Shown piece by piece: positions 4,484 through 11,885 of a stretch of DNA of 13,142 nucleotides (position 1 is the stretch's first letter; the number at the start of each line of letters is the position of its first letter). The position numbers and the translations under genes are program-made. Origin of the DNA: Pseudomonadota bacterium. Lineage in GTDB: Bacteria > Pseudomonadota > Alphaproteobacteria > Azospirillales > Azospirillaceae. The stretch spans positions 1 through 13,142 of the forward strand of contig JAEZHQ010000030.1 in assembly GCA_023416455.1 (NCBI GenBank). Reading direction: 5' to 3'. Under the pieces are notes generated by a model that made no database searches, was not told where the DNA came from, and worked only from the letters and a program-made list of their open reading frames with translations.

Positions 4484-7441
4484 ATGGCCAGCGACCGCGA
4501 CCACCGCCCCGCTCCGCACCCCGCCGGTTCGGCCCTCGGCCCGGCCCTGGCCGAAGGCGACGGGCCGCGTTTCTGGCGCAGCCTGGAGCAGCTTGCCGCC
4601 TCGCCCGAAGCCATGCGCCAACTGGAGCGGGAATTTCCCCATCTGGGGGAGGCGGCACGCACCGACCGCCGGACCCTGCTGAGGCTGCTGGGCGCCTCGC
4701 TGGCGCTCGCCGGACTGACCGCCTGCGAGGAGGCGCCGACCCGGCCCATCGTCGCACGGGCGCGCAGCGTGCCGGGCCATGCGCCGGGCCAACCCCTGCA
4801 CGTCGCGACGACGCTGATGCAGGACGGCTACGGCGTCGGCGTCGTGGTGGAAAGCCACGGCGGACGGCCGGTGAAGATCGAGGGCAACCCGCTCCACCCC
4901 GCCAGCCTGGGCGCCGCCGACGCCTTCGCCCAGGCCGAGATCCTGACGCTCCACGATCCCGCCCGCTCCTCGGCGATCCGGCAGGGCGGCGCGCCGCGCA
5001 CGCGGGGCGAACTGGTCCGGATGCTGGACGCCCTCGCCTTGGAGATGGAAGGGCGCAGAGGCGCCGGCCTGCGCCTTCTGACCGGGCCGACCAGTTCACC
5101 CACCTTCATCGCCCTGGCCGCCGCCCTGGCGGAACGCTTCCCGGAGGCACGCTGGCACCGGCACGCGCCGGCCCTGTCGGACGCCCCGTACCAGGGCGCC
5201 CGGCTTGCCTTCGGGCAAGCGCTGGAGGCGCGGCCCGACCTGTCGCGGGCGGACGTGATCCTTGCCCTGGACGCTGATTTCCTGGCGCAGGGACCGGGCT
5301 GGATCGCCCACGCCGCCGCCTTCGCCGCGCGGCGCGACCCCGCGGGCCCGATGAACCGCCTCTATGTCGCGGAGCCCTGCCCGACCCCCACGGGAACCCG
5401 CGCCGATCACCGGCTGGCGCTGGCGCCCGACGCGATCCTGCGCCTGGCCGCCGACCTCGGAGCCGCGCTGGGTGTTTCCCCACCAGGCGGGGGAGAGCCG
5501 CACCCGATGGCCCCGGTTCTGGCGGAGGATCTGCGGCGCGCCGGGCCGGCGGCGCTGGTCGTGGCGGGTCCACGCCTGCCGGCGGAGATCCACGCGCTGG
5601 TGCACGCGATCAACGGGCGCCTCGGTGCCATCGGCAACACCGTCATCCACACCGCGCCGGTGCTTCCCGTGGCGGAGACGGACGGTCTTGCCGCCCTGGC
5701 CGAAGACATGGCGGCGGGAGGGGCGACGCATCTGCTGATCCTGGACGCCAACCCGGTCTATGACGCGCCGGCCGGCCTGGAGTTCGCCGAGCGGCTGGCC
5801 CGGCTGCCCTTTTCGCTGCATCTCGGCCTGTACGAGGACGAGACCGCCGCCGGTTGCCGCTGGCACGTGCCGATGGCCCATGCCCTGGAATCCTGGGGCG
5901 ACGCGCGCGCCTACGACGGGACGGCCAGCCTGATGCAGCCGGTGCGTGCGCCCGGCGCCGGGCGCATGAGCGCTCTGGAACTGATCGCCCCGCTGGCCGG
6001 ACGGGATGCGGACGGGCAGGCGCTCGTCCGGGAGCGGTGGCGCCGTACGGGGGGTGAAGCCGATTTCGAGGCGTTCTGGACGCGGGCGCTGCACGACGGG
6101 GTGGTCGCCGGCACCGCCTACGCGCCGCAGCCGGTCGAACCGGCGCCCCCGCCCCCGCCCGCTCCGGCCGGAACGGGCGAGGGGCTGCGGATCGCCTTCG
6201 CGCCGGACCCGGCGGTGTGGGACGGGCGCCACGCCGCGAACGCCTGGCTTCAGGAGCTGCCCCGCCCCTTGACCAAGCTGGTGTGGGGCAACGCCGTTCT
6301 GCTCGCCCCGGCGACGGCGGCGCGGCTGGGCGTGACGGACGGCGACGTCGTGGAGCTGGAGCTGGACGGACGGACGGTCGCCGGGCCGGTGTTCGCCATG
6401 CCGGGCCATGCACCGGACACTGCGACCCTGCCGCTTGGTTACGGGCGCCGGCGGGCGGGCTTCGTCGGCAGCGGCGTGGGCTTCAACGCCTATGCCCTGC
6501 GCGGCGGCGAAACGGACTGGTTCGGCGCCGGAGCGACGCTGCGCCGGACCGGCGCGCGCGATCCGCTCGTCACCACGCAGGATCATCACACGATGGCCGG
6601 ACGCGACGTGGTGCGCACCGCGACGCTGGCGGAATTCCGGCGGAATCCCGACGTCACCGGATCGGCCGCCCCCCTGCCCTCCTTCTATCCGGAGGTCCGG
6701 TACGAGGGGCACGCCTGGGGCATGACCATCGACCTGAACGCCTGCCTGGGCTGCAACGCCTGCGTGGTCGCCTGTCAGGCCGAGAACAACGTTCCCGTCG
6801 TCGGGCGGGAGGAGGTGGCGGTCGGGCGCGAGATGCACTGGCTGCGCATCGACCGTTATTTCGAAGGGCCGCCGCACGACCCCGTCGTCCATGTCCAGCC
6901 GATGCTGTGCATGCACTGCGAGAAGGCGCCCTGCGAGGTGGTGTGTCCCGTGAACGCGACGGTGCACGACAGCGAGGGCCTTAACGTCATGGTCTACAAC
7001 CGCTGCATCGGAACGCGCTACTGCTCCAACAACTGCCCTTACAAGGTGCGGCGCTTCAACTGGTTCGACTATGCCGGCCGCCGGGAGGGGACGCCGGTCG
7101 AGGTCGCCAACCCCGACGTCACCGTCCGCGAACGCGGCGTCATGGAGAAATGCACCTTCTGCGTTCAGCGCATCAGCGCCGCCCGCATCACGGCCAAACG
7201 GGAGGGCCGCGCCCTGCGCGACGGAGAGGTGCGGACCGCCTGCCAGCAAGCCTGCCCGACCCGCGCCATCACCTTCGGCGATCTGAACGCGCCGGACAGC
7301 GCGGTCGCCGCCCGCAAGCGGTCGCCCCGGAACTACGGGGTGCTGGCCGACCTCAACACCCAGCCGCGCACCACCTATCTGGCGCGCGTGGACAACCCGA
7401 ACCCGGACGCCGCAACCGGGCGGAGCCGGGGCGGCCCATGA
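4484..7441 (+). CDS. actB: Alternative complex III subunit ActB, iron-sulfur/molybdopterin-like protein
   Basis: The large peripheral subunit (985 residues) that passes electrons from quinol oxidation to the hemes. The N-terminus has the ActB signature FWRSLEQLA with REFP, then a Tat-like signal, R62-R63-TLLRLLGASLALAG, ending in a lipobox-like LTAC (Cys81). About 95-740 is a molybdopterin-oxidoreductase-like fold without the usual N-terminal CxxCxxxC cluster, as in ActB proteins, which carry no molybdenum. A Pro-rich linker lies near 550-562. From 754 comes a ferredoxin domain whose cysteines are 754/757/760/764, 809/812/817/821, 841/847/851, 890/893 and 920/924. These 15 ligands fit three [4Fe-4S] clusters and one [3Fe-4S] cluster. 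I chose ATG 4484 because it follows actA, has GGGA six bases ahead and starts at the conserved region. Its stop overlaps actC (ATGA). Confidence 0.93.
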   Translation: MASDRDHRPAPHPAGSALGPALAEGDGPRFWRSLEQLAASPEAMRQLEREFPHLGEAARTDRRTLLRLLGASLALAGLTACEEAPTRPIVARARSVPGHAPGQPLHVATTLMQDGYGVGVVVESHGGRPVKIEGNPLHPASLGAADAFAQAEILTLHDPARSSAIRQGGAPRTRGELVRMLDALALEMEGRRGAGLRLLTGPTSSPTFIALAAALAERFPEARWHRHAPALSDAPYQGARLAFGQALEARPDLSRADVILALDADFLAQGPGWIAHAAAFAARRDPAGPMNRLYVAEPCPTPTGTRADHRLALAPDAILRLAADLGAALGVSPPGGGEPHPMAPVLAEDLRRAGPAALVVAGPRLPAEIHALVHAINGRLGAIGNTVIHTAPVLPVAETDGLAALAEDMAAGGATHLLILDANPVYDAPAGLEFAERLARLPFSLHLGLYEDETAAGCRWHVPMAHALESWGDARAYDGTASLMQPVRAPGAGRMSALELIAPLAGRDADGQALVRERWRRTGGEADFEAFWTRALHDGVVAGTAYAPQPVEPAPPPPPAPAGTGEGLRIAFAPDPAVWDGRHAANAWLQELPRPLTKLVWGNAVLLAPATAARLGVTDGDVVELELDGRTVAGPVFAMPGHAPDTATLPLGYGRRRAGFVGSGVGFNAYALRGGETDWFGAGATLRRTGARDPLVTTQDHHTMAGRDVVRTATLAEFRRNPDVTGSAAPLPSFYPEVRYEGHAWGMTIDLNACLGCNACVVACQAENNVPVVGREEVAVGREMHWLRIDRYFEGPPHDPVVHVQPMLCMHCEKAPCEVVCPVNATVHDSEGLNVMVYNRCIGTRYCSNNCPYKVRRFNWFDYAGRREGTPVEVANPDVTVRERGVMEKCTFCVQRISAARITAKREGRALRDGEVRTACQQACPTRAITFGDLNAPDSAVAARKRSPRNYGVLADLNTQPRTTYLARVDNPNPDAATGRSRGGP

Positions 7442-8772
7442 GCGTCGATCCGGCCGCCCTCGCCGAAAGCCACCCGCCGCACCGCCATGCCGGGCTGATC
7501 GTGCTGGAGCAGCCCTTCACCTGGCGCTGGACGGCGGCCTTCGGGCTGTCGGTCCTGGTCGTTCTGCTGTTCGGGGCGGTGTTCGTCCATCTGATGGTGC
7601 GCGGCACCGGCGTCTGGGGAACCAACATTCCCTATGTCTGGGCCTTCGACATCACGCTCTACATCTACTGGATCGGGGTGGCGAACGCCGCCAGCCTTCT
7701 GTCGGCGGTGCTGGTGCTGCGCGGCGTCGCGTGGCGCAGCGCGACCAACCGGGCGGCGGAGGCGGTGGCCCTGTTCGCGGTGATCTGCGCCGGGCTGTTC
7801 CCCATCATCCATCTCGGGCGTCCCTGGCTGTTCTACTGGGTCTTTCCCTACCCCACCACCTTCGGCGTCTGGCCGCAGTTCCGCAGCCCGCTGGTCTGGG
7901 ACTTCTTCGCGATCAGCGCGCACCTGATCGTGACGGCCCTGTTCTGGTACGTCGGGATGATTCCGGATCTCGCCCATCTGCGCGACCACGAGCGCGCCGG
8001 CCGGCGCACCCGGCTGGTCTTCGGCGTGCTGGCGCTGGGCTGGCGCGGATCGGCGCGGCAATGGCGCCTGCACCGGTCGGCCTACCACCTGCTGGCCGGG
8101 CTGGTGGTGCCGCTGGTGGTCTTCATGCAGAGCACCGCCGCGTTCGAGTTCGCCGTCACCCTGGTCCCGGATTGGCACCAGACGCGCCTGCCCCCCTATT
8201 TCGTGGTCAGCGGCCTGATGTCCGGCCTCGCCCTCGTCCTGGCCGTCCTGCTGCTGATGGAGCGGTTCCTGGTCCTGCACCCGGTTCTGGCGCGACGGCC
8301 GCGCGAGGTCATCGGCTGGCTGCTCGTCGCCAACGGGATCGTCATGCTGTGGGCCTACGGCTTCGACGCCTACAGCTCCTGGTACGGCGGCCCGGAGCAG
8401 CGCGACGCCTTCATCGCCCGCGTCACCGGCGACTTCGCGCCGCTCCACTGGGGGGCGCTGCTGGGCACCGCCGGAGCGTCGCAGCTGCTGTGGATCCGGC
8501 CGGTCCGCCGGAACGGTGCCGCCCTCATCGTCATCGCGCTGGCGATCAACGCCGGCCTGTGGCTCGACCGCTTCATGCTGGTCGTCGGCGGGCTCCAGCA
8601 CACCCGCCTGCCCTCGGCCTGGAGGAGCTACGCGCCGACGCTGCCGGAATTCGGGCTCCTGGCCGGGTCGCTCGGCCTGTTCGCCATGCTGATCCTGCTG
8701 TTCGTCCGCTTTGTGCCGGTGATCTTCCTGTTCGAGACGCAAGCCGAACACCACCAGGGAAAGGAAGGATGA
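7438..8772 (+). CDS. actC: Alternative complex III subunit ActC, NrfD-like quinol-binding membrane protein
   Basis: An integral inner-membrane protein of 444 residues, of the NrfD/PsrC family, expected to hold the quinol site on the periplasmic side and to work with ActB. About ten hydrophobic segments are visible. Family marks include GTNIPYVWAFDITLYIYWIG, HLGRPW (His125), SPLVWDF (Asp155), YFVVSGLMSG and a C-terminal TLPEFGLLAGSLGLF segment. His125 and Asp155 are spaced as the conserved polar pair implicated in quinol chemistry in ActC. The start ATG overlaps the actB stop by four bases, which suggests coupled translation. The related PsrC and NrfD proteins belong to other enzymes; the surrounding actA, actB, actD, actE and actF decide the assignment. 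Confidence 0.93.
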   Translation: MSVDPAALAESHPPHRHAGLIVLEQPFTWRWTAAFGLSVLVVLLFGAVFVHLMVRGTGVWGTNIPYVWAFDITLYIYWIGVANAASLLSAVLVLRGVAWRSATNRAAEAVALFAVICAGLFPIIHLGRPWLFYWVFPYPTTFGVWPQFRSPLVWDFFAISAHLIVTALFWYVGMIPDLAHLRDHERAGRRTRLVFGVLALGWRGSARQWRLHRSAYHLLAGLVVPLVVFMQSTAAFEFAVTLVPDWHQTRLPPYFVVSGLMSGLALVLAVLLLMERFLVLHPVLARRPREVIGWLLVANGIVMLWAYGFDAYSSWYGGPEQRDAFIARVTGDFAPLHWGALLGTAGASQLLWIRPVRRNGAALIVIALAINAGLWLDRFMLVVGGLQHTRLPSAWRSYAPTLPEFGLLAGSLGLFAMLILLFVRFVPVIFLFETQAEHHQGKEG

Positions 8773-9314
8773 CGGATTCCGCCCTCCCCTACGGATTGCT
8801 GGCCCAGTTCCCCTCGGCGGAGCGGCTGGCGGAGGCCGTCCGCGCGGCGCACCGGGACGGCTACCGCCGCTTCGACGCCTACAGCCCCTTTCCCATGCCG
8901 GATCTGTTTCCGGTCGCGGCGCGGGGCTGGAGCCATTATGCCCTGCGCGCAATTGCCTTCCTGGGGGTGGTGGGCGCCGCCGGCGCGGCCTACCTGCTGC
9001 AATACTGGACCTCGGTGGTCGATTACCCGCTCAACGTCGGGGGGCGGCCGCTGCACAGCTGGCCTCTGTTCCTGCCCTCGGCGATCCTGCTCGCCATTCT
9101 CGGCGGATCGGTCGCGGCGACGGGCGCGTTTCTGGTGCTGGGCGGCCTGCCCCGGCTCCATCACCCGGTCTTCAACAGCCCGCACTTCGCCCGCGCGACC
9201 GAGGATTCCTTCTATCTCTGCATCGAGACGGCGGATCTCCGCTTCAATCCCGAGCGCACCCGCGCCTTTCTCGCCTCCCTCGCCCCCGAACGGCTGGAGG
9301 AGGTGCCCTGGTGA
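8769..9314 (+). CDS. actD: Alternative complex III subunit ActD (DUF3341)
   Basis: A 181-residue DUF3341 protein, a structural subunit of alternative complex III with no redox centre. The N-terminal soluble part has the ActD pattern LLAQFPSAERLAEAVRAAHR, then RRFDAYSPFPMPDL. Two transmembrane helices follow: about 58-80 (ALRAIAFLGVVGAAGAAYLL) and 97-121 (SWPLFLPSAILLAILGGSVA). The C-terminal segment HHPVFNSPHFARATEDSFYL is also typical. The ATG overlaps the actC stop (ATGA) and has a purine-rich AGGGAAAGGAAGG tract immediately before it. The stop overlaps the GTG start of actE. Confidence 0.92.
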   Translation: MTDSALPYGLLAQFPSAERLAEAVRAAHRDGYRRFDAYSPFPMPDLFPVAARGWSHYALRAIAFLGVVGAAGAAYLLQYWTSVVDYPLNVGGRPLHSWPLFLPSAILLAILGGSVAATGAFLVLGGLPRLHHPVFNSPHFARATEDSFYLCIETADLRFNPERTRAFLASLAPERLEEVPW

Positions 9315-9820
9315 GGCCCGCCGCCCTTCCGGCCTTCGTCCTGCTGGTCGCCGCCTGTGGCGACAACATGGCCGAACAGCATCCCTACGCCGACCCGCAG
9401 GGGCCGGCGGTCGCGGTCCTCGACCCGCTGCCGCCGGGAACGGTGGCGGTCGGCGCCCTCGACCGCGCGGCGGCGCTGGCGACGCCGCCGGACGCCATGG
9501 ACCTGCCGCGCGGGCGTGAGCGGTACGGCATCCATTGCGCCCCCTGCCACGGGCTGACCGGCCATGGCGACGGCCCGGTGGCCCGCCGGGGCTTCCCGCC
9601 GCCTGCCTCCTTCCACGACGCCGGCCAGCGCGGCCTGCCGCTGCGCGCCATCGTGACCGCCGTCACCGAGGGACGCGGCGCGATGCCGTCCTTCGCCGAC
9701 CGGATCGCCGGGGAGGACCGCTGGCGGATCGCCGCCTACGTCAAGGCGCTCCAGTATTCGCAAGCGGTTCCGGCGGAGGCCCTGCCCGCCGCCGACCGGG
9801 AAAGGCTGCCCCCGCCATGA
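9311..9820 (+). CDS. actE: Alternative complex III subunit ActE, monoheme cytochrome c lipoprotein
   Basis: A periplasmic lipoprotein of 169 residues, probably the final electron-output heme of the complex. The signal peptide RPAALPAFVLLVAAC ends in a lipobox with Cys16 as the likely lipidation site. An ActE-like NMAEQHPYADPQGP segment follows. One heme c site, CAPCH (Cys76, Cys79, His80), is followed by GLTGHGDGPVARRGFPPP, and Met125 in GAMPSF is the likely distal ligand. The start is GTG at 9311, overlapping the actD stop (GTGA), with a strong GGAGGAGG at 9296-9303. The stop overlaps actF by four bases (ATGA). Confidence 0.92.
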   Translation: MRPAALPAFVLLVAACGDNMAEQHPYADPQGPAVAVLDPLPPGTVAVGALDRAAALATPPDAMDLPRGRERYGIHCAPCHGLTGHGDGPVARRGFPPPASFHDAGQRGLPLRAIVTAVTEGRGAMPSFADRIAGEDRWRIAAYVKALQYSQAVPAEALPAADRERLPPP

Positions 9821-10884
9821 GCGCGCATTCCCCGTCGGTCGGCGCGGCCTATGCCCGCACCCGGCACCGGGCGCTCGCCGCGGCGGTGGGCGGGCTCGCC
9901 CTGGCGGCGCTCGGCTGGGGGCTTCACCCGCAGCCCTTCTTCCAGGCGTGGCTGCTGGCCTTCCTGGTGTGGACCGGGCTGGCGTCGGGCTGCCTGACGC
10001 TGCTGATGGCCGGGCATCTGCTGAGCGATTCCCGGCTGGAGCCGGTCCGCGACGAGCTTGAGGCCGGCGCTCTGACCCTGCCGCTGCTGGCCCTGCTGGG
10101 CCTGCCGCTGCTCGCCGGGCTGCCGGAACTCTACCGCTGGGCGGAGACCGGGGCCGGCCCCATGGGGCCGGTGCGCGGCCATTGGCTGGACCCGAGCGGT
10201 TTCGTCCTGCGCAGCGCGGTCTATCTCGGGGTTTGGTGCGCGCTCGCCTGGGCGATGACCCGGCCGGGCCGGCACCACCGGCGCACCGCCGCCGTGGGCT
10301 TGCTGCTGATGCTGCCGACGGTGACGCTGGCGGGGCTGGACTGGGTGATGTCGCTCGATCCCGACTGGCTGTCGAGCCTGTTCGGGCTTGCCTACGGGGT
10401 GACGCAGACGGTGGCTGCGCTCGCCGTTGCCCTGCTCGCCGCCGAGCTTCGCCCGGACCGGGCGCTGCCCCGGCGCGCCGGCGGCCTGGCCGGGGCGCTG
10501 CTCGTCCTGGTCGGGATGACGGCCTACCTCTGGTTCGTTCACTTCCTGGTGGTCTGGGCGGCCAACCTGCCGGCCGAGGCGGGCTGGTACCTCGACCGCG
10601 GCGGGGCATGGCTGTGGCTGATGCCCGGCGTCGTGGTTCCGGCAACGGTGCTGGCCGTGCTGATCCTGCTGCCGCGCTGGCTGCGCGGCCACCGTATGGT
10701 TCTGCTGACGGCGGGCGGCCTGCTCCTGGCCCAGCATCTCGCGCACATGGTCTGGCTGGTGCGCCCGGCGGCGCAGCGGCCGGAACTGCACTGGCTCGAC
10801 GCGGTCGGCGCGGCGGCTCTCGGCGCCGTCTGCCTCGCCCTGTTCGCGCACCGCCTCTCCGGCACAGCGACGCGGAGGACCTGA
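9817..10884 (+). CDS. actF: Alternative complex III subunit ActF, integral membrane protein
   Basis: An integral membrane protein of 355 residues with about ten hydrophobic helices, related to ActC but without a redox centre. Family marks include TLAGLDWVMSLDPDWLSSLFG, FVHFLVVWAANLPAEAGWYL, and the C-terminal LAQHLAHMVWLVRP. It is slightly shorter than many ActF proteins (about 400), mainly in loops and ends, and nothing suggests truncation. In the family it packs against ActC; a role in proton conduction has been proposed but is not proven. Start ATG 9817 overlaps the actE stop. Its stop shares one base with the coxB start (TGATG). An ATG-proximal ribosome binding site is weak, so translation is probably coupled to actE. 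Confidence 0.9.
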   Translation: MSAHSPSVGAAYARTRHRALAAAVGGLALAALGWGLHPQPFFQAWLLAFLVWTGLASGCLTLLMAGHLLSDSRLEPVRDELEAGALTLPLLALLGLPLLAGLPELYRWAETGAGPMGPVRGHWLDPSGFVLRSAVYLGVWCALAWAMTRPGRHHRRTAAVGLLLMLPTVTLAGLDWVMSLDPDWLSSLFGLAYGVTQTVAALAVALLAAELRPDRALPRRAGGLAGALLVLVGMTAYLWFVHFLVVWAANLPAEAGWYLDRGGAWLWLMPGVVVPATVLAVLILLPRWLRGHRMVLLTAGGLLLAQHLAHMVWLVRPAAQRPELHWLDAVGAAALGAVCLALFAHRLSGTATRRT

Positions 10885-11885
10885 TGACCGGCTCCGGCAC
10901 GACCTCCACGCACCTCGCGCTGCTGCCGGCCGCCGTCCTGGCGCTGGGCGGCTGTTCGACCATGCAGTCGGCGCTCGACCCGGCGGGGGCCAACGCCCGG
11001 CAGGTGGCGGACCTGTGGTGGCTGATGCTCTGGGTGCTGGGCGGCGCCTTCGTGATCGTCATGGCAGCCCTGGCCGCGGCGCTGTTCGCGCCGCGTCCCT
11101 GGCGCGGACGCCTGGGCGGGACGGCGATCATCGCCGCCGGGGGCGTGGCGCTGCCCGTCCTGGTCGTGCCGGTCTTCCTGCTCGTCAGCTTCGCCATCCC
11201 GTGGCCGCTGGTGCCGGAACGCCCCGACCGGCTGACCATCCAGGTCATCGGCCATCAGTTCTGGTGGGAGGTGCGCTACACCGGCCCCGGCCTCGCCCGC
11301 CCGGTCGTCAGCGCCAACGAGATCCGCATGCCGGTGGGCCAGCCCGTGCAGGTCCGGCTGACCACCGGGGATGTGATCCACAGCTTCTGGCTGCCCAACC
11401 TCGCCGGCAAGATCGACATGATCCCCGGACAGGTGAACCACATGAAGATCACCGCCGAGCGCACCGGCGTCTTCCGCGGCCAATGCTACGAGTTCTGCGG
11501 GGCGCAGCACGCCCACATGGCCTTCATGGCCGTGGTGATGGAGCCCGGCGACTTCGCGTCCTGGCTGGCCCGCGAGGCGCAGCCGGCCCCGGCGCCCTCC
11601 GGCCCGGAGGAGGAGCGGGCGCTCCAGGCCTTCCTGCGCGGCGGCTGCGCATCCTGCCACGCCATCCGGGCAACCCCCGCCGACGGCGAGGGCGGCCCCG
11701 ACCTGACCCATGTCGGCGGACGGCTGACGCTGGCCGCCGGCATGCTGCCGAACGGCGAAGGCTCCATGGGCGGCTGGATCGCCGGGGCGCAGACCATCAA
11801 GCCGGGCAACCGGATGCCCAACTTCAACGGGTTCGACGGCGAGCCGCTGCGCGCCCTGTCCAGCTATCTCTACGGGCTCAAATGA
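10884..11885 (+). CDS. coxB: caa3-type cytochrome c oxidase subunit II with fused cytochrome c
   Basis: Subunit II of a heme-copper oxidase, 333 residues. A lipoprotein signal ends in ALGGC (Cys24). Two membrane helices follow (about 44-70 and 78-103), then the periplasmic CuA domain. CuA ligands are visible: His166 in DVIHSFWLP, and Cys201, Glu203, Cys205, His209 and Met212 in GQCYEFCGAQHAHM. The electron-entry aromatic region is QFWWEVRY. A C-terminal cytochrome c domain has CASCH (Cys255, Cys258, His259) and Met311 in NRMPNF, which makes this a caa3-type subunit that can take electrons directly from ActA or ActE. GGAGG at 10874-10878 lies five bases before the ATG. The stop overlaps coxA by four bases. 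Confidence 0.95.
   Translation: MTGSGTTSTHLALLPAAVLALGGCSTMQSALDPAGANARQVADLWWLMLWVLGGAFVIVMAALAAALFAPRPWRGRLGGTAIIAAGGVALPVLVVPVFLLVSFAIPWPLVPERPDRLTIQVIGHQFWWEVRYTGPGLARPVVSANEIRMPVGQPVQVRLTTGDVIHSFWLPNLAGKIDMIPGQVNHMKITAERTGVFRGQCYEFCGAQHAHMAFMAVVMEPGDFASWLAREAQPAPAPSGPEEERALQAFLRGGCASCHAIRATPADGEGGPDLTHVGGRLTLAAGMLPNGEGSMGGWIAGAQTIKPGNRMPNFNGFDGEPLRALSSYLYGLK

Noticed and set aside
5096..7249. 717-codon antisense frame opposite actB
   Set aside because: Shadow of actB. Composition is dominated by Arg, Gly and Ala and no motif is visible.
4484..8772. Reading actB-actC as a polysulfide/nitrate-type molybdoenzyme (PsrABC/NrfCD)
   Set aside because: ActB lacks the N-terminal cluster and Mo-enzyme features, and the neighbours actA, actD, actE, actF and caa3 define alternative complex III.
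9212..11248. 678-codon antisense frame opposite actD-coxB
   Set aside because: Spans four well-supported + strand genes; translation is Arg/Pro/Ser-rich without any recognisable fold.
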